Below are positions 17,501 through 25,697 of a stretch of DNA of 39,707 bases, piece by piece; position 1 is the stretch's first letter; the number at the start of each line of letters is the position of its first letter. A program made the translations under genes and the position numbers. Origin of the DNA: an uncultured Verrucomicrobia subdivision 3 bacterium (GTDB lineage Bacteria; Verrucomicrobiota; Verrucomicrobiia; Limisphaerales; UBA11358); the NCBI GenBank assembly GCA_903895255.1, contig CAITTG010000016.1, positions 1 to 39,707 of the forward strand. Reading direction: 5' to 3'. The notes under the pieces were generated by a model. It was not told the DNA's origin, did no database searches, and worked only from the letters and a program-made list of their open reading frames with translations.

Positions 17501-20037
17501 TCATCGATTCCTCCAACAACAACGTCACCATTTCTGTGCCGCTGCTGGCGGGGAGTGCGAATGGCGGGCTGACCAAGAAGGGCACCGGCACCCTGACGCT
17601 GACCGGGACCAACACTTTCACCGGGCCGATCACCAACAACGCGGGCACCCTCTTCCTGAACAGTGCCAGCACCTATCCGGGCGCGGTGGCCGTCAATGCC
17701 GGCACGCTGCAACTCAGCACGGCTGCGGTGCTCCAAGGCACCGCCACCGTCAGTAACAACGCCATCCTCACCGTCAGCCAGGTGGGCAGTGCTTCGGCCA
17801 GCATCGGGGGGCTGACCTTGAATGGCGTGGCGGCCGCACCGGGTGCCACCCTGGCGATCGCGCCGACCATCGCTAATAATCCCACGATTCCCTTGATCAA
17901 TTGCGGCACTTTGACGTTGAATGGCACCAACACCATCAGCCTGCCGATTCAGAGTGTCGGCACCTTTGCGCTCATTAAGTACAGCGGCGCCCTGGCCGGT
18001 TCAGGTAACTGCACCAACCTCTCGCTGCCGCAGGGCGCGGTTGGCTACCTTTCCAATAACGTCGCCAGCTCCACCTTGTATGCGGTGATCACCAGCACGG
18101 GTCCGGGCATCGTATGGACCGGCACCAACAGCGCGGCCGGCAAGCTTAACTTCTGGGATATCAACACCACGACGAACTGGCTGCTGGGCACCGTCGCCAC
18201 CTCCTATCATCAAGTGGTGGTGCCCGGGGATTTGGTCACGTTTAATGATGCGGGCAGCGGCACCGTCCTGCTGAGCAACAGCGTCGCGCCCACCGCCCTC
18301 ACGATTAGCAATAATGCCAAAAACTATACGTTTGGCGGCACGGGTTCGATTGGTGGTCCCACCACCGTGCAAAAGCTGGGCAGCGGCACCGCCTTTTGGA
18401 GCCTGACCAACAACACTTTCTCGGGCAACACGGTGATCAGCAATGGCACCTTGCAAGCGAACCAGCCGAATGTCTTGTCGACCTTGTCCACCCTGGCCAT
18501 CAGTCCGGGGGGTACCTTGGAACTGGCGGGTTTTAATCAAACGGCCGCCGAACTCACCGGCGGGGGGGTGCTCGACAACAATGCGGGTCAGGACCTCCTC
18601 CTCATCCTCGGCACCAGTGCGGGCGGGACTTGGAATGGCTCGATTCAAGATCATGGCCACGGCGGCATCGCGTTGATCAAAAACGGCTCCGGCACCTGGG
18701 TCGTGGGCGGGACCAATAATTTGGATAATGCCAGCCCGATCTCCACCACGAATGAATTCGTTAACGGCACGACCATCATCACCAACGGCGGTGCGATCAT
18801 TGTTCCGCGGTTGCAAACGGCGGTTTCCTTCGGGTCCAGCACGGCCACGGTCATTGTGGCCGGCGGCACGCTGGCGGTCAGCAACGACGTGCTCTCCGTC
18901 GGCTTCGCGGCGGGCGGCAACGGCACGCTCATCGTGAATAGCGGCACGGTGGTTCATACGGGCGGGCCCTCCGGCGCGTTTGGCGGTGCCAACGTCATGG
19001 CCATCGGCAACGGGGGCAGCACGGGCAAATTGACGGTCAATGGCGGCCAGGTGTTGAATTCCCTGCCCCTCTGGCTCGGCCAGGGCACGGGCGGCAGCGG
19101 CACGCTCCAACTGAATGGCGGCCTCGTCCAGGCCAGCCTCATCACGGCCAGCAGTTCCCCGAGCACCTCCCTCATTGATGCCAACGGCGGTGCCCTGCAG
19201 GCGGCCACCAACGCCACTGATTTCATCGACGCCAGCACCACCGTGTATGTGCAAACCGGCGGGTTGATTCTGGATGACGGCGGCTGGACGGTCACCGTGC
19301 CCTCCACGCTCCAATCCGATCCCACCCTGCTCGGCGGCGGTTTGATCAAGCAGGGCGCGGGCGTGATTTATCTGGATGGTGGCAACAGCTACTCGGGCAC
19401 CACCATTGTGACCAACGGTTTGCTGGCCGGCTCCGGCAGTGTCGCCGGCTCCCTGGCGGTCGGACCGGCGGGTAATCTTGGCGCGGGTGATGCGGGCGGC
19501 ACCGGCACCTTCTCCATTGGCGGCAACCTGAACCTGAATGGCAACGCCACCCTGCGCATCAACAAAACCGGCGGCAGCCTCGCCGCGGATCAAATCGCCG
19601 TCAGTGGCAACGCGGTCTACGGGGGCCTGCTGACGGTGACCAACATCACCTCGGATGCCACCCCGCTCGCGGCGGGTGACAGTTTCACCCTCTTCAGTGT
19701 CGCGGGTGCGCACACCGGAAACTTTGCCGGTATCGCCGGTTCGCCCGGCACGGGGTTGTCCTACAGTTTCAACCCCGCCTCCGGCGTCCTGAGTGTGGTG
19801 GCCTTCTCCACCGCCAGCAACCCGACCAACATCACCTTCACGGTGAGCGGCGGCAACTTGAACCTCACCTGGCCCAGCGACCATCTCGGCTGGATCCTGC
19901 AGGTTCAGACCAACAGCCTGAGTGTGGGGTTGGGTGGCACTTGGACCGACGTCCCGGACAGCGGCTCCACCACCAGCGCGAGCTTCCCGATTAATCCGGT
20001 GACGCCCACCGAATTCTTCCGCCTGCGCCATCCGTAA
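14515..20037 (+). CDS. giant exported autotransporter-associated beta-strand repeat protein
   Basis: An 1,840-residue secreted protein. A signal peptide (about 1-25, MKKQPILLTLFALAILARPA) is followed by dozens of glycine/asparagine/threonine-rich parallel beta-helix repeats of the autotransporter-associated type, e.g. GGTLIITNDAALG, NFNGGTLQA, KKGTGTLTLTGTNTFTG and GAGVIYLDGGNSYSGTT. Two W-rich insertions (LTWNGVNGTAWNLTTPNW near 570 and VWTGTNSAAGKLNFWDINTTTNW near 1200) divide it into three helix blocks. No outer-membrane barrel is visible. It ends in a roughly 80-residue module with NLTWPSDHLGWILQVQTN and EFFRLRHP, a tail form recalled from other Pedosphaera-like secreted proteins. It is probably a surface or adhesive protein. 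It ends just before a strong terminator. Confidence 0.88.
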   Translation: MKKQPILLTLFALAILARPAPLRSAVVNLVGNDGLGTSSYNTKGNWANSAAPTSGNDYNTAGFVMRTPGDGTTADIFAGASLTLGVANGASGSLLEKFTGGAGSTRTLTINNFTNLAGAQIRSGGTAGALVHITGNHYTIAGSSTFTADQCIWVIDSPLLGGDGVILTNFANNANDHVAYTGNNAGFTGSLYLTAAGTSAWSLEFDAVNSVPGNPATSNPGQITFLGSGQLRDTVGCALTNSNGGIRLVANGNINTTATTLIGEPITDLTNGVHSVSLLTSSGTGTLILSNANNNYSGGTTIAAGILQQGVANAVPGNSIAGDVTANGTFDLYGYNATINGLNGSGTVDTTAAGSPTLTLGANGDNGTFSGTVQNSGGTLNLVKAGAGTETLSGGLTYSGNTLVAGGTLAVSTAISVASTPGSLIVSNGAILTVNATSGTALPAASVTVGTNATLSVAIAPGTTGLSATGNLTLQDNATNTFAFGTVTGNPSTPALSLAGGITAPGSNIVINVTATGLKTGTFTLIKYGAGTLASLANFQLSPPPGVGAVLVNNTANQSIDVNITSTPNLLTWNGVNGTAWNLTTPNWVNTASGAITDYQQYTNGVVVAGDAVTFDDTLTNDFINPQPTNINLTARFNAFPVVFNSTLPYTLGGAGGLAGVTSVVISNTGSVSLLTSNSFTGGVTVSGGTLIITNDAALGASAGSVTLNGGSLQINGSLTNSRALPMPVAGNIGVATNVTAGLGGVISGGAATFNKVDNGTLILTAHETFTGNLFLHGGFTIFDTGATLTNGNYWDVGQNTTDAATLTLRGTSALATTSDFNVGDVDSSSGTLNLSGSASLTVNAFYIGSANAAGSTASGIVNQSGGTLTEVSTAVGTFCIGGRTSPAAVGVYNMSGGTLTANAGIRVGSTGAGTLNQSGGTINAIGGINIARIAGSFGTNNLNGGTLSTFNVASSTGTNAVFNFNGGTLQANFTPPATTWFSGGIQAYVQAGGAIIDSSNNNVTISVPLLAGSANGGLTKKGTGTLTLTGTNTFTGPITNNAGTLFLNSASTYPGAVAVNAGTLQLSTAAVLQGTATVSNNAILTVSQVGSASASIGGLTLNGVAAAPGATLAIAPTIANNPTIPLINCGTLTLNGTNTISLPIQSVGTFALIKYSGALAGSGNCTNLSLPQGAVGYLSNNVASSTLYAVITSTGPGIVWTGTNSAAGKLNFWDINTTTNWLLGTVATSYHQVVVPGDLVTFNDAGSGTVLLSNSVAPTALTISNNAKNYTFGGTGSIGGPTTVQKLGSGTAFWSLTNNTFSGNTVISNGTLQANQPNVLSTLSTLAISPGGTLELAGFNQTAAELTGGGVLDNNAGQDLLLILGTSAGGTWNGSIQDHGHGGIALIKNGSGTWVVGGTNNLDNASPISTTNEFVNGTTIITNGGAIIVPRLQTAVSFGSSTATVIVAGGTLAVSNDVLSVGFAAGGNGTLIVNSGTVVHTGGPSGAFGGANVMAIGNGGSTGKLTVNGGQVLNSLPLWLGQGTGGSGTLQLNGGLVQASLITASSSPSTSLIDANGGALQAATNATDFIDASTTVYVQTGGLILDDGGWTVTVPSTLQSDPTLLGGGLIKQGAGVIYLDGGNSYSGTTIVTNGLLAGSGSVAGSLAVGPAGNLGAGDAGGTGTFSIGGNLNLNGNATLRINKTGGSLAADQIAVSGNAVYGGLLTVTNITSDATPLAAGDSFTLFSVAGAHTGNFAGIAGSPGTGLSYSFNPASGVLSVVAFSTASNPTNITFTVSGGNLNLTWPSDHLGWILQVQTNSLSVGLGGTWTDVPDSGSTTSASFPINPVTPTEFFRLRHP

Positions 20038-20066
20038 ACGGATAGCCTCCAGATTCCAGCACAACG

Positions 20067-20105
20067 AACCCGTCCGGAGTCATTCGGACGGGTTTCGCTT
20101 TTTCC
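20067..20105 (+). terminator. intrinsic terminator of the giant repeat-protein gene
   Basis: AACCCGTCCG (20067-20076) pairs perfectly with CGGACGGGTT (20085-20094) around an 8-nt loop, followed by the T-rich TTCGCTTTTT-like tail. It lies 30 bp after the stop codon. Confidence 0.85.
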
Positions 20106-20266
20106 AGTGCTGCCGCCGCCCATGCAACCGTGCTTAACTGCGGAAAGATATTGCGTGCAATGCAAACGCATTGCAATTGAATGGTCACTAGCCTAATGCA
20201 ACCCCATTTCGTCTGCATTTCAAGGTGATTTATCGAAAAATCGGCGATTTTCGGGTGACAACGGAG
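20106..20266 (+). promoter_or_regulatory. upstream activating region shared with the PEP-CTERM gene
   Basis: Non-coding. It holds ATGCAACC at 20122-20129 and 20196-20203 and an inverted repeat TGCAATG-N6-CATTGCA (about 20157-20176). A CAAACGCATTGCAATTG box (20163-20179) overlaps that repeat. The palindrome CGAAAAATCGGCGATTTTCG (20234-20253) is followed by GGTG. All except the TGCAATG inverted repeat have counterparts, in the same orientation relative to a sigma-54-type promoter, in front of the gene at 38328. Confidence 0.55.
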
Positions 20267-20282
20267 TGGCACGGGAGGTGCT
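20267..20282 (+). promoter_or_regulatory. sigma-54-type promoter in front of a putative small RNA
   Basis: TGGCACG-GGAG-GTGCT, with GG at 20268-20269 and GC at 20280-20281, keeps the canonical 12-bp offset and has one mismatch to TGGCACGNNNNTTGCW. Transcription would start near 20293. A TATAAT at 20283-20288 also occurs, but its only -35-like partner (GTGACA) is 22 bp away, so sigma-54 is the better reading. Confidence 0.6.
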
Positions 20283-20292
20283 TATAATTCCT

Positions 20293-20428
20293 TGTATGAA
20301 TGATATAGCTTGAGCGACGAAGTCGGCGGGGCTGCCCGGATAAATCGGGACCCAATCGCCACGAATAACCCATTTCCCCCATATCTCCCATAACGGCACT
20401 CGTTGAAGAACGGGTGCCGTCTTCTTTT
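20293..20428 (+). ncRNA. putative structured small RNA
   Basis: About 136 nt from the predicted start of the sigma-54-type promoter to an intrinsic terminator, with no coding frame longer than five codons (ATG at 20297). It predicts a small hairpin (CGAC-GAA-GTCG, 20315-20325) and a nested stem-loop (20325-20360). In the latter GGCG pairs with CGCC, GGG with CCC, and CCCG with CGGG. An unpaired C/U-rich stretch follows (about 20361-20392, with CATTTCCCCC and ATCTCCC), then the terminator. C-rich single strands of this type often pair with ribosome-binding sites. No known RNA family was recognised. Confidence 0.5.
20393..20428 (+). terminator. intrinsic terminator of the putative small RNA
   Basis: ACGGCAC-T-CGTT (20393-20404) pairs with AACG-G-GTGCCGT (20409-20420) around GAAG and is followed by CTTCTTTT. 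The U-tract is on the plus strand only, so it ends a rightward transcript, not the leftward HAD gene. No protein gene precedes it after the terminator at 20067, which is why an RNA gene is inferred. Confidence 0.75.
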
Positions 20429-20433
20429 ACGGG

Positions 20434-21114
20434 TCAGACGCCGCAAATGTCCCGGGCGGAAATATGGGTTAGATCGGGCACAGCCCAATCCGGCTGGCAG
20501 GCCTGCAGTTCGGTCAGCGTCGATCCGCCCGTGGCCACCGCCAGCACCTTCGCTCCAATAAACCGGCCGCATCGGACGTCAAATGGCGTGTCCCCGATCA
20601 CCACTACTTCCTCTGGTTTCAAGTCAGGACCCAGCACCCGGCGCGCCCGGGCCAGCGCCGCAGCGGCGATGTGGTCGCGCTCCTCATGGTCATCGGCAAA
20701 ACCGCCAAATTCAAAATGTTCCCACAGGCCGAACCGGCGCAACTTGATTTCCGCGCCCAATTGCACATTGCCGGTCAGCAGTCCCAGCCGGGGTGGCTGG
20801 GGCAGGGCTCGCAAATCCCGCAGGAATTCCCACACGCCACGGCAGGCATCGCCCGCGCTGTGCGCCACAATATGGTCCAGCCAGAACACATAATGGGCAA
20901 AGAATCGTTGAAAATGCTCGCGTGTTTCCGCCAGTCCGTGAAATTTGAAGAACTCGCGCACGAGGCTTACATCCGTGCGCCCGGCAAAGCGCATTTTCTC
21001 AGTGCCGTGATGCAGGTCAAATTCCTTGGCAAAGGTCCGGGTAAACGCCTGCGTGCCCGCCCCGCCGGTATGGACGAGCGTGCCATCTATATCAAATAAT
21101 ACGAGCCGAACCAT
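20434..21114 (-). CDS. HAD-family phosphatase (phosphoglycolate phosphatase-like)
   Basis: A 226-residue haloacid-dehalogenase-fold hydrolase. Motif I is LFDIDGTLVHTGG (D8, D10), motif II is the Thr of GLLTGNV and motif IV is VVVIGDTPFDVRCG. A Lys/Arg for motif III lies in the region between. The helical cap (about 18-95) between motifs I and II is the C1 type of Gph/PGMB-like enzymes. The substrate cannot be assigned. The gene is convergent with the putative small RNA and separated from the next operon by 150 bp. Confidence 0.87.
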   Translation of the reverse strand: MVRLVLFDIDGTLVHTGGAGTQAFTRTFAKEFDLHHGTEKMRFAGRTDVSLVREFFKFHGLAETREHFQRFFAHYVFWLDHIVAHSAGDACRGVWEFLRDLRALPQPPRLGLLTGNVQLGAEIKLRRFGLWEHFEFGGFADDHEERDHIAAAALARARRVLGPDLKPEEVVVIGDTPFDVRCGRFIGAKVLAVATGGSTLTELQACQPDWAVPDLTHISARDICGV

Positions 21115-21265
21115 AAAGGGGAAAGCCTACCAATGGCGGGCGCGCGAGGAAAGGATGAATGCGGCGGCCCTTGCCCCGAAGCGAAGTTTCGCATTGCGGG
21201 GCAATCTTTCCGCCGCAGTCTGCTGCTGACTTGCGCGCGCCACCGGCCGCGGGCATGATACACCC

Positions 21266-22699
21266 ATGTTCCACCGCTGCGCGTGCCTGACGTTGCTCGT
21301 GTGGGCGACATGTTTTTGTCCGCCCGTTCGCGCCAGCATCTTGTGGAGCGAGCCCGCCTCCCGTGTCATTCACAACACCCCGGAAGGCACCGATATTTTA
21401 GGGGGGGCGGTCAAACGCGATGACACCGCCCGGGACGCGCTCTACTTCAAATTCCACGTCGACCCCCTCTCCGACGTGGCGGACGAGCCCTATCTGGCGT
21501 TGTTTCAATTGAACGAGGGGGACACCAACCGGCTGGGGGTGGGCAATGCCTGGGAGGCCTGGGGTTATTCAGCGAGCTACACGGCGGAAACCGGGCCTTC
21601 CAACCGCGCCGCTGGCGAGTTCAACCTGCAATCCGCCCATCCCGAGGGCTCCGGTCTGGGCGGTTTTCAACCCTACGAACTGCCCAACCACAACCACGAC
21701 CGCACGATTGTGTTCAAGGTGCAATACGTCCCTGGCAGCGACGACTTGGTGACCGTCTGGTTGGAGCCGAATCTGGCCGCGGGCGCCACGGAGGACAACC
21801 AGCCGGAAAACATCATCACCAAATTCAAGGCCAACGCCTCCTTCGACCAGATCCGCCTGCGCCACAAGGGCGGGGACAAGGGGGGCGGCAACGGCTGGAT
21901 ATTCAGCGACATGGCGATCGCCACTTCCTTCAACGACTTTGTGGTGGTGCGTTTTTGGCAGACGTGGTGGTTCAAGGGATTGGCGGTCATTGTTTTGCTG
22001 GCCAGCGCCGGCGCGGCGGTGCTCACCGTGGAGAAACGCAAATTCCGGCTCAAGCTCCAGCGGGCCGAGCAGGAGAGTGCCCTCGAACGCGAGCGCGCCC
22101 GCATCTCCCAGGATTTGCACGATGAACTCGGTTCGCTGCTCACCCGCATCTCCCTGCTGGGCGGCCTGCTGCGCGGCGACAAGGACAACCCCGCCCAGGT
22201 GGAAACCCATGCCGTCAAGATCTCCCAGTCCGCCGACCAAACCGTGCGCGCGCTCGAGGAAATCGTCTGGGCCGTGCGGCCCGGCAGCGATTCCCTGCAA
22301 AGCCTGGTGGAGTACCTCGCGCATTTTGCCAACGAGCTGTTCGAAGCCAGCCCCACCCGCTGCCGGCTGGACCTGCCGCAGGAACTACCCGCCCGCATGC
22401 TGCCGCCCGATGTGCGCCACAATATTTTTCTGATTGGCAAGGAAGCCCTGACCAATGTGCTCAAATATGCCGGCGGGCAGCAGGTGCTGGTCCAGGTGAA
22501 GACGGCGGGCCGCCATTTTGAAATGGTCATTGCCGATGACGGGCGGGGTTTTGACGTGACGGCGACCACCTCCAACGGCCAGCGCAACGGTTTGGAAAAC
22601 ATGCGCCGCCGGGCGGCGGCCGTCGGCGGCCAGTTGCAGCTCAGCAGCGCGCCCGGCCAGGGCACCCGCGTTACTTTCTCGGTGAATTTTCCCGGTTGA
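21266..22699 (+). CDS. sensor histidine kinase (HisKA_3 type)
   Basis: A 477-residue membrane kinase. A signal peptide (1-23) leads into a beta-rich extracytoplasmic domain (about 24-230) with FKFHVDPLSD, GGFQPYELPNHNHDRTIVFKVQY and KGGDKGGGNGWIFSDMAIAT. That domain has a lectin/LamG-like sandwich look and may bind a glycan (inference). The transmembrane helix is at 237-254. The HisKA_3 segment RERARISQDLHDELGSLLTRIS carries H285, and the ATPase domain shows GKEALTNVLKYA, DDGRGFD and GLENMRRRA. It is followed by its response regulator and then by the SGNH/carbamoyltransferase cluster in the same direction. Confidence 0.9.
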   Translation: MFHRCACLTLLVWATCFCPPVRASILWSEPASRVIHNTPEGTDILGGAVKRDDTARDALYFKFHVDPLSDVADEPYLALFQLNEGDTNRLGVGNAWEAWGYSASYTAETGPSNRAAGEFNLQSAHPEGSGLGGFQPYELPNHNHDRTIVFKVQYVPGSDDLVTVWLEPNLAAGATEDNQPENIITKFKANASFDQIRLRHKGGDKGGGNGWIFSDMAIATSFNDFVVVRFWQTWWFKGLAVIVLLASAGAAVLTVEKRKFRLKLQRAEQESALERERARISQDLHDELGSLLTRISLLGGLLRGDKDNPAQVETHAVKISQSADQTVRALEEIVWAVRPGSDSLQSLVEYLAHFANELFEASPTRCRLDLPQELPARMLPPDVRHNIFLIGKEALTNVLKYAGGQQVLVQVKTAGRHFEMVIADDGRGFDVTATTSNGQRNGLENMRRRAAAVGGQLQLSSAPGQGTRVTFSVNFPG

Positions 22700-22746
22700 C
22701 CATTGTCCGCCGGGGGTTATTGTTCAGAGGCACCCTTGAATCAACT

Positions 22747-23373
22747 ATGCAAATCAAAGTAGCCTTGGTGGATGACGACGAAGGCATCCGCAGCAGCCTC
22801 TCCACCCTGATCAGCCGCGCGCCCGGCTTCAAACTCACCGGCGAGTTTGCCAATGCCGAGACCGCGTTGAAGGAAATTCCCAAAAGCCTGCCGGACGTCG
22901 TGTTGATGGACATCAACCTTCCCGGCATGAAGGGTTACGAGTGCGTGCGCCAGCTCAAGGCGGAGCATCCCGCGGTGCAGTTTTTGATGCTGACCGTTTA
23001 CGAGGACAGCGACTCGCTCTTCAACTCCCTCCGCGCGGGGGCCAGTGGTTATTTGCTCAAGCGCACCGCCTCCGCGCGCCTGTTGGAAGCCATTCGCGAT
23101 GTCTTTGAGGGCGGCTCGCCCATGTCCCCGCAACTCGCCCGCCGGGTCGTGCAATTTTTCTCCCAGCCCTCGCCCGGGGCCGCCTCGCTGGCGCGCCTCA
23201 CCCCCGCCGAGCGCGAGTTTCTGGACCAGCTCGCCAACGGTTACGCGTACAAGGAAATCGCCGACCGCATGAAAATCAGCATCGACACCGTGCGGAGTTA
23301 TGTGCGGACCGTTTACGAAAAATTGCACGTGCATTCCCGCACCGAGGCCGTCGTCAAGTACCTGCGCGGCTGA
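22747..23373 (+). CDS. NarL/FixJ-type response regulator
   Basis: A 208-residue regulator beginning at ATG 22747 (MQIKVALVDDD); an upstream TTG at 22696 overlapping the kinase stop is less likely. The receiver has D10-D12, phospho-acceptor D55 in VLMDINLPG, the Thr of MLTVYED and the Lys of LLKR. The LuxR-type HTH (about 142-204) includes LTPAEREFLDQLANGYAYKEIADRM and IDTVRSYVRTVYEKLHV. Cognate of the kinase 47 bp upstream. The following SGNH-TPR gene starts only 25 bp later, so the regulator may be in one transcript with that cluster. Confidence 0.92.
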   Translation: MQIKVALVDDDEGIRSSLSTLISRAPGFKLTGEFANAETALKEIPKSLPDVVLMDINLPGMKGYECVRQLKAEHPAVQFLMLTVYEDSDSLFNSLRAGASGYLLKRTASARLLEAIRDVFEGGSPMSPQLARRVVQFFSQPSPGAASLARLTPAEREFLDQLANGYAYKEIADRMKISIDTVRSYVRTVYEKLHVHSRTEAVVKYLRG

Positions 23374-23398
23374 TCCCGCAACCAACCCGAACGCCGCC

Positions 23399-25651
23399 TT
23401 GAAATCACGGCCCGCCAAAAAGCCATCGCGCCCCGCCCGTCCGGTTTCGGCCCGGCGGATCTGGGCCTTCCGGCTGACGGCCCTGCTGCTGCCCTTGGTG
23501 CTGCTGGTTGCCGTGGAATTGGGTTTGCGCCTGGGCGGTTACGGTTACGATCCGCACTTTTTCAAAACCGCCCGCATAGGCGGGGAGCAATATTACGTGC
23601 AGAACGAGGATTTCAGCCTCCAGTTTTTTCCACCGGAAACCGCCCGCAGTCCGAGTCCGCTCCGGTTCCCCGCGCACAAGGCGCCCGGCACTTACCGGAT
23701 TTTTATCCTGGGTGAATCGGCGGCGATGGGCGATCCCGAGCCGGCTTATGGCGCCGGGCGCTACCTGGAAATCCTGCTGCGCGATCGCTATCCGGAAACC
23801 CATTTTGAGATCGTGAACACCGCCTTCACAGCCATTAACTCCCATGTGATTGTGCCGATTGCCCGTGAATGCGCGCGGCATGAGGGTGACCTGTGGATCG
23901 TTTACATGGGTAACAATGAAATGGTGGGTCCGTTCGGCGCGGCCACGGTTTTTGGCCGGCAGGCGGCGCCGCTGCCTTACGTGCGGCTCGTCACCGCCCT
24001 CCGGCGCACGCGTCTCGGGCAACTCGCCACCCATTTGGCGCGCGATTTCCCTGGCGGGGGCGCGCCGGCGGCGGCCTGGGGCGGCATGCAGATGTTTTTG
24101 CAGAATCAAATGGCCCCGGACAGTCCGCGCAAGGAAACCGTTTATCGCAACTTCCAAAAGAATCTCGACGACATTGTGCGCGCGGGGACCGGCTCCGGCG
24201 CGCGGGTGTTGCTGAACACCGTGGCGGTCAATTTGCGGGACTGCCCGCCCTTTGCCTCGTTTACGAATCAGAATTTGTCGGCCGACCAACGGCGGCAGTT
24301 CGACACCCGGATGGCCGCTGGCGGCCAGGCGGCGGCGCAAGCCAACCTCGCCGCCGCTGCGGAAAACTATGAGCAGGCGGCGCGGCTGGACCCAGCCTCC
24401 GCCAGCGCACAATACTGGTGGGGGCGGGCGCTGCTGGCCCAAAATGACGCGGCCGCCGCGCGCGGGCATCTGCAAGCCGCCAGTGATGAGGATGCGCTGC
24501 CCTTCCGCACGGATTCCCGGTTGAACGCGCTGATTCGGCAGCAGGGGGAATCCGCGCGCGGCGGTGAGGTGATATTCCTGGATGCCGCCACGGCCCTGGC
24601 CACCAACCAGCCGGATGGCCTGTGCGGTCAGGAAACGTTTTATGAGCACGTGCACTTCGATTTTCCCGGCAGCTATCACCTGGGTTTGCTCTGGGCGAGC
24701 CAGGTGGCGAAATTATTGCCCGCGCCCGCAACGAACCATGACTGGCTGTCGGCGGAGCAATGCGCCGACCGGCTGGGGCTCTCGGATTGGAACCGGGTGC
24801 TGGTGGTGGACCACATGGCCGGCCGGATGCAGGTGCCGCCCTTCAGCACCCAGCCCAACAACGCCGCGCGGCTGGCGCGCTTGACCGACCGCACCAAAGC
24901 GTTGCGTGCCCGGATGGATGCCCCGGCGGCAGCGGCGGCGCGGGCCAATTTTGAGGCGCAGCTGGCGCGCGCGCCGGACGATTTTTATTTGCGGGAGAAT
25001 TTCGGGTTGTTCCTGCAAGTCACGGGCGACCTGCCTGGCGCGATTGCCTGCTGGCGCCGGGTGCAGGCGGAGCTCCCGCAGGATTGCCTGTCCGATTACC
25101 AGCTCGGCCGGCTGCTGGGAGGCAGCGGGCAGTTGGCGGAGGCGGAGGTGAATTTGCGCGCGGCGGTTAATATACGCCCCAGCCTGACGGATGCCTGGAT
25201 CGAACTGGGCAATGTCCTTGCCCGGCAAGAACGTTATCCCGAGGCGCTGGCCTGTTATGCGGTCGCCCGCAAGCAGCGGCCGCAGGATGCCCGCACCGCG
25301 TTTCGCGCCGGAAAAATTCACGCGTTGCAAAATGACCACGCGGGGGCGGCGGCGGCTTACCGGGAAGCCATCCAGCTCGATCCCGGCGATTGGGAGCCGC
25401 ATTATGAACTGGCGGGGGAACTGGACGCGGCCGGGCAGGTGGATGCGGCCTGCGAGGAATTTGGGGCGGCCGCCCGCTTGAATCCGCAGAATGCGCGCAC
25501 GCACTTTAATCACGGCGTGTTGCTCGCCAAACAAAACCGGTTTGACGATGCCGAGCGGGAGTTTGAGACCACCCTCCAGCTCGAACCCAACTACGCCAAA
25601 GCGCAGGAATATCTCGCCCAATTGCGCCAGTTGCCGGGGCGGGCGCGCTGA
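23399..25651 (+). CDS. SGNH hydrolase-like protein with TPR repeats
   Basis: A 750-residue membrane-anchored protein. TTG at 23399 is preferred as start, because the frame further upstream overlaps the response-regulator gene. A basic N-terminus and one transmembrane helix (about 24-42) are followed by an SGNH/GDSL-like domain. Block I is FILGESAAMGDP, block III-like is VYMGNNEMVG and block V is EHVHFDFPGSYHLG, ending in a His. A TPR region starts inside it (AENYEQAARLDPASASAQYWWG), and at least four further TPRs fill about 520-745 (e.g. DAWIELGNVLARQERYPEALACY). SGNH domains of this kind are probable acyl or O-acetyl esterases acting outside the membrane. It heads the DUF5989, carbamoyltransferase and SxtJ genes. 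Confidence 0.82.
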   Translation: MKSRPAKKPSRPARPVSARRIWAFRLTALLLPLVLLVAVELGLRLGGYGYDPHFFKTARIGGEQYYVQNEDFSLQFFPPETARSPSPLRFPAHKAPGTYRIFILGESAAMGDPEPAYGAGRYLEILLRDRYPETHFEIVNTAFTAINSHVIVPIARECARHEGDLWIVYMGNNEMVGPFGAATVFGRQAAPLPYVRLVTALRRTRLGQLATHLARDFPGGGAPAAAWGGMQMFLQNQMAPDSPRKETVYRNFQKNLDDIVRAGTGSGARVLLNTVAVNLRDCPPFASFTNQNLSADQRRQFDTRMAAGGQAAAQANLAAAAENYEQAARLDPASASAQYWWGRALLAQNDAAAARGHLQAASDEDALPFRTDSRLNALIRQQGESARGGEVIFLDAATALATNQPDGLCGQETFYEHVHFDFPGSYHLGLLWASQVAKLLPAPATNHDWLSAEQCADRLGLSDWNRVLVVDHMAGRMQVPPFSTQPNNAARLARLTDRTKALRARMDAPAAAAARANFEAQLARAPDDFYLRENFGLFLQVTGDLPGAIACWRRVQAELPQDCLSDYQLGRLLGGSGQLAEAEVNLRAAVNIRPSLTDAWIELGNVLARQERYPEALACYAVARKQRPQDARTAFRAGKIHALQNDHAGAAAAYREAIQLDPGDWEPHYELAGELDAAGQVDAACEEFGAAARLNPQNARTHFNHGVLLAKQNRFDDAEREFETTLQLEPNYAKAQEYLAQLRQLPGRAR

Positions 25652-25697
25652 TTACACTTGCCAGTCACCGCATAAATTCTAAATTACCCGCCGTTCC

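Noticed and set aside
16135..20064. Very long antisense frames (533 and 687 codons) opposite the giant repeat protein
   Set aside because: The low-complexity, high-G+C repeats suppress stop codons on the other strand. The plus frame has a signal peptide, repeats, a terminal module and a terminator.
20283..20288. TATAAT as a sigma-70 promoter for the putative small RNA
   Set aside because: The only -35-like hexamer is 22 bp upstream. The overlapping sigma-54 element has exact spacing and is repeated elsewhere.
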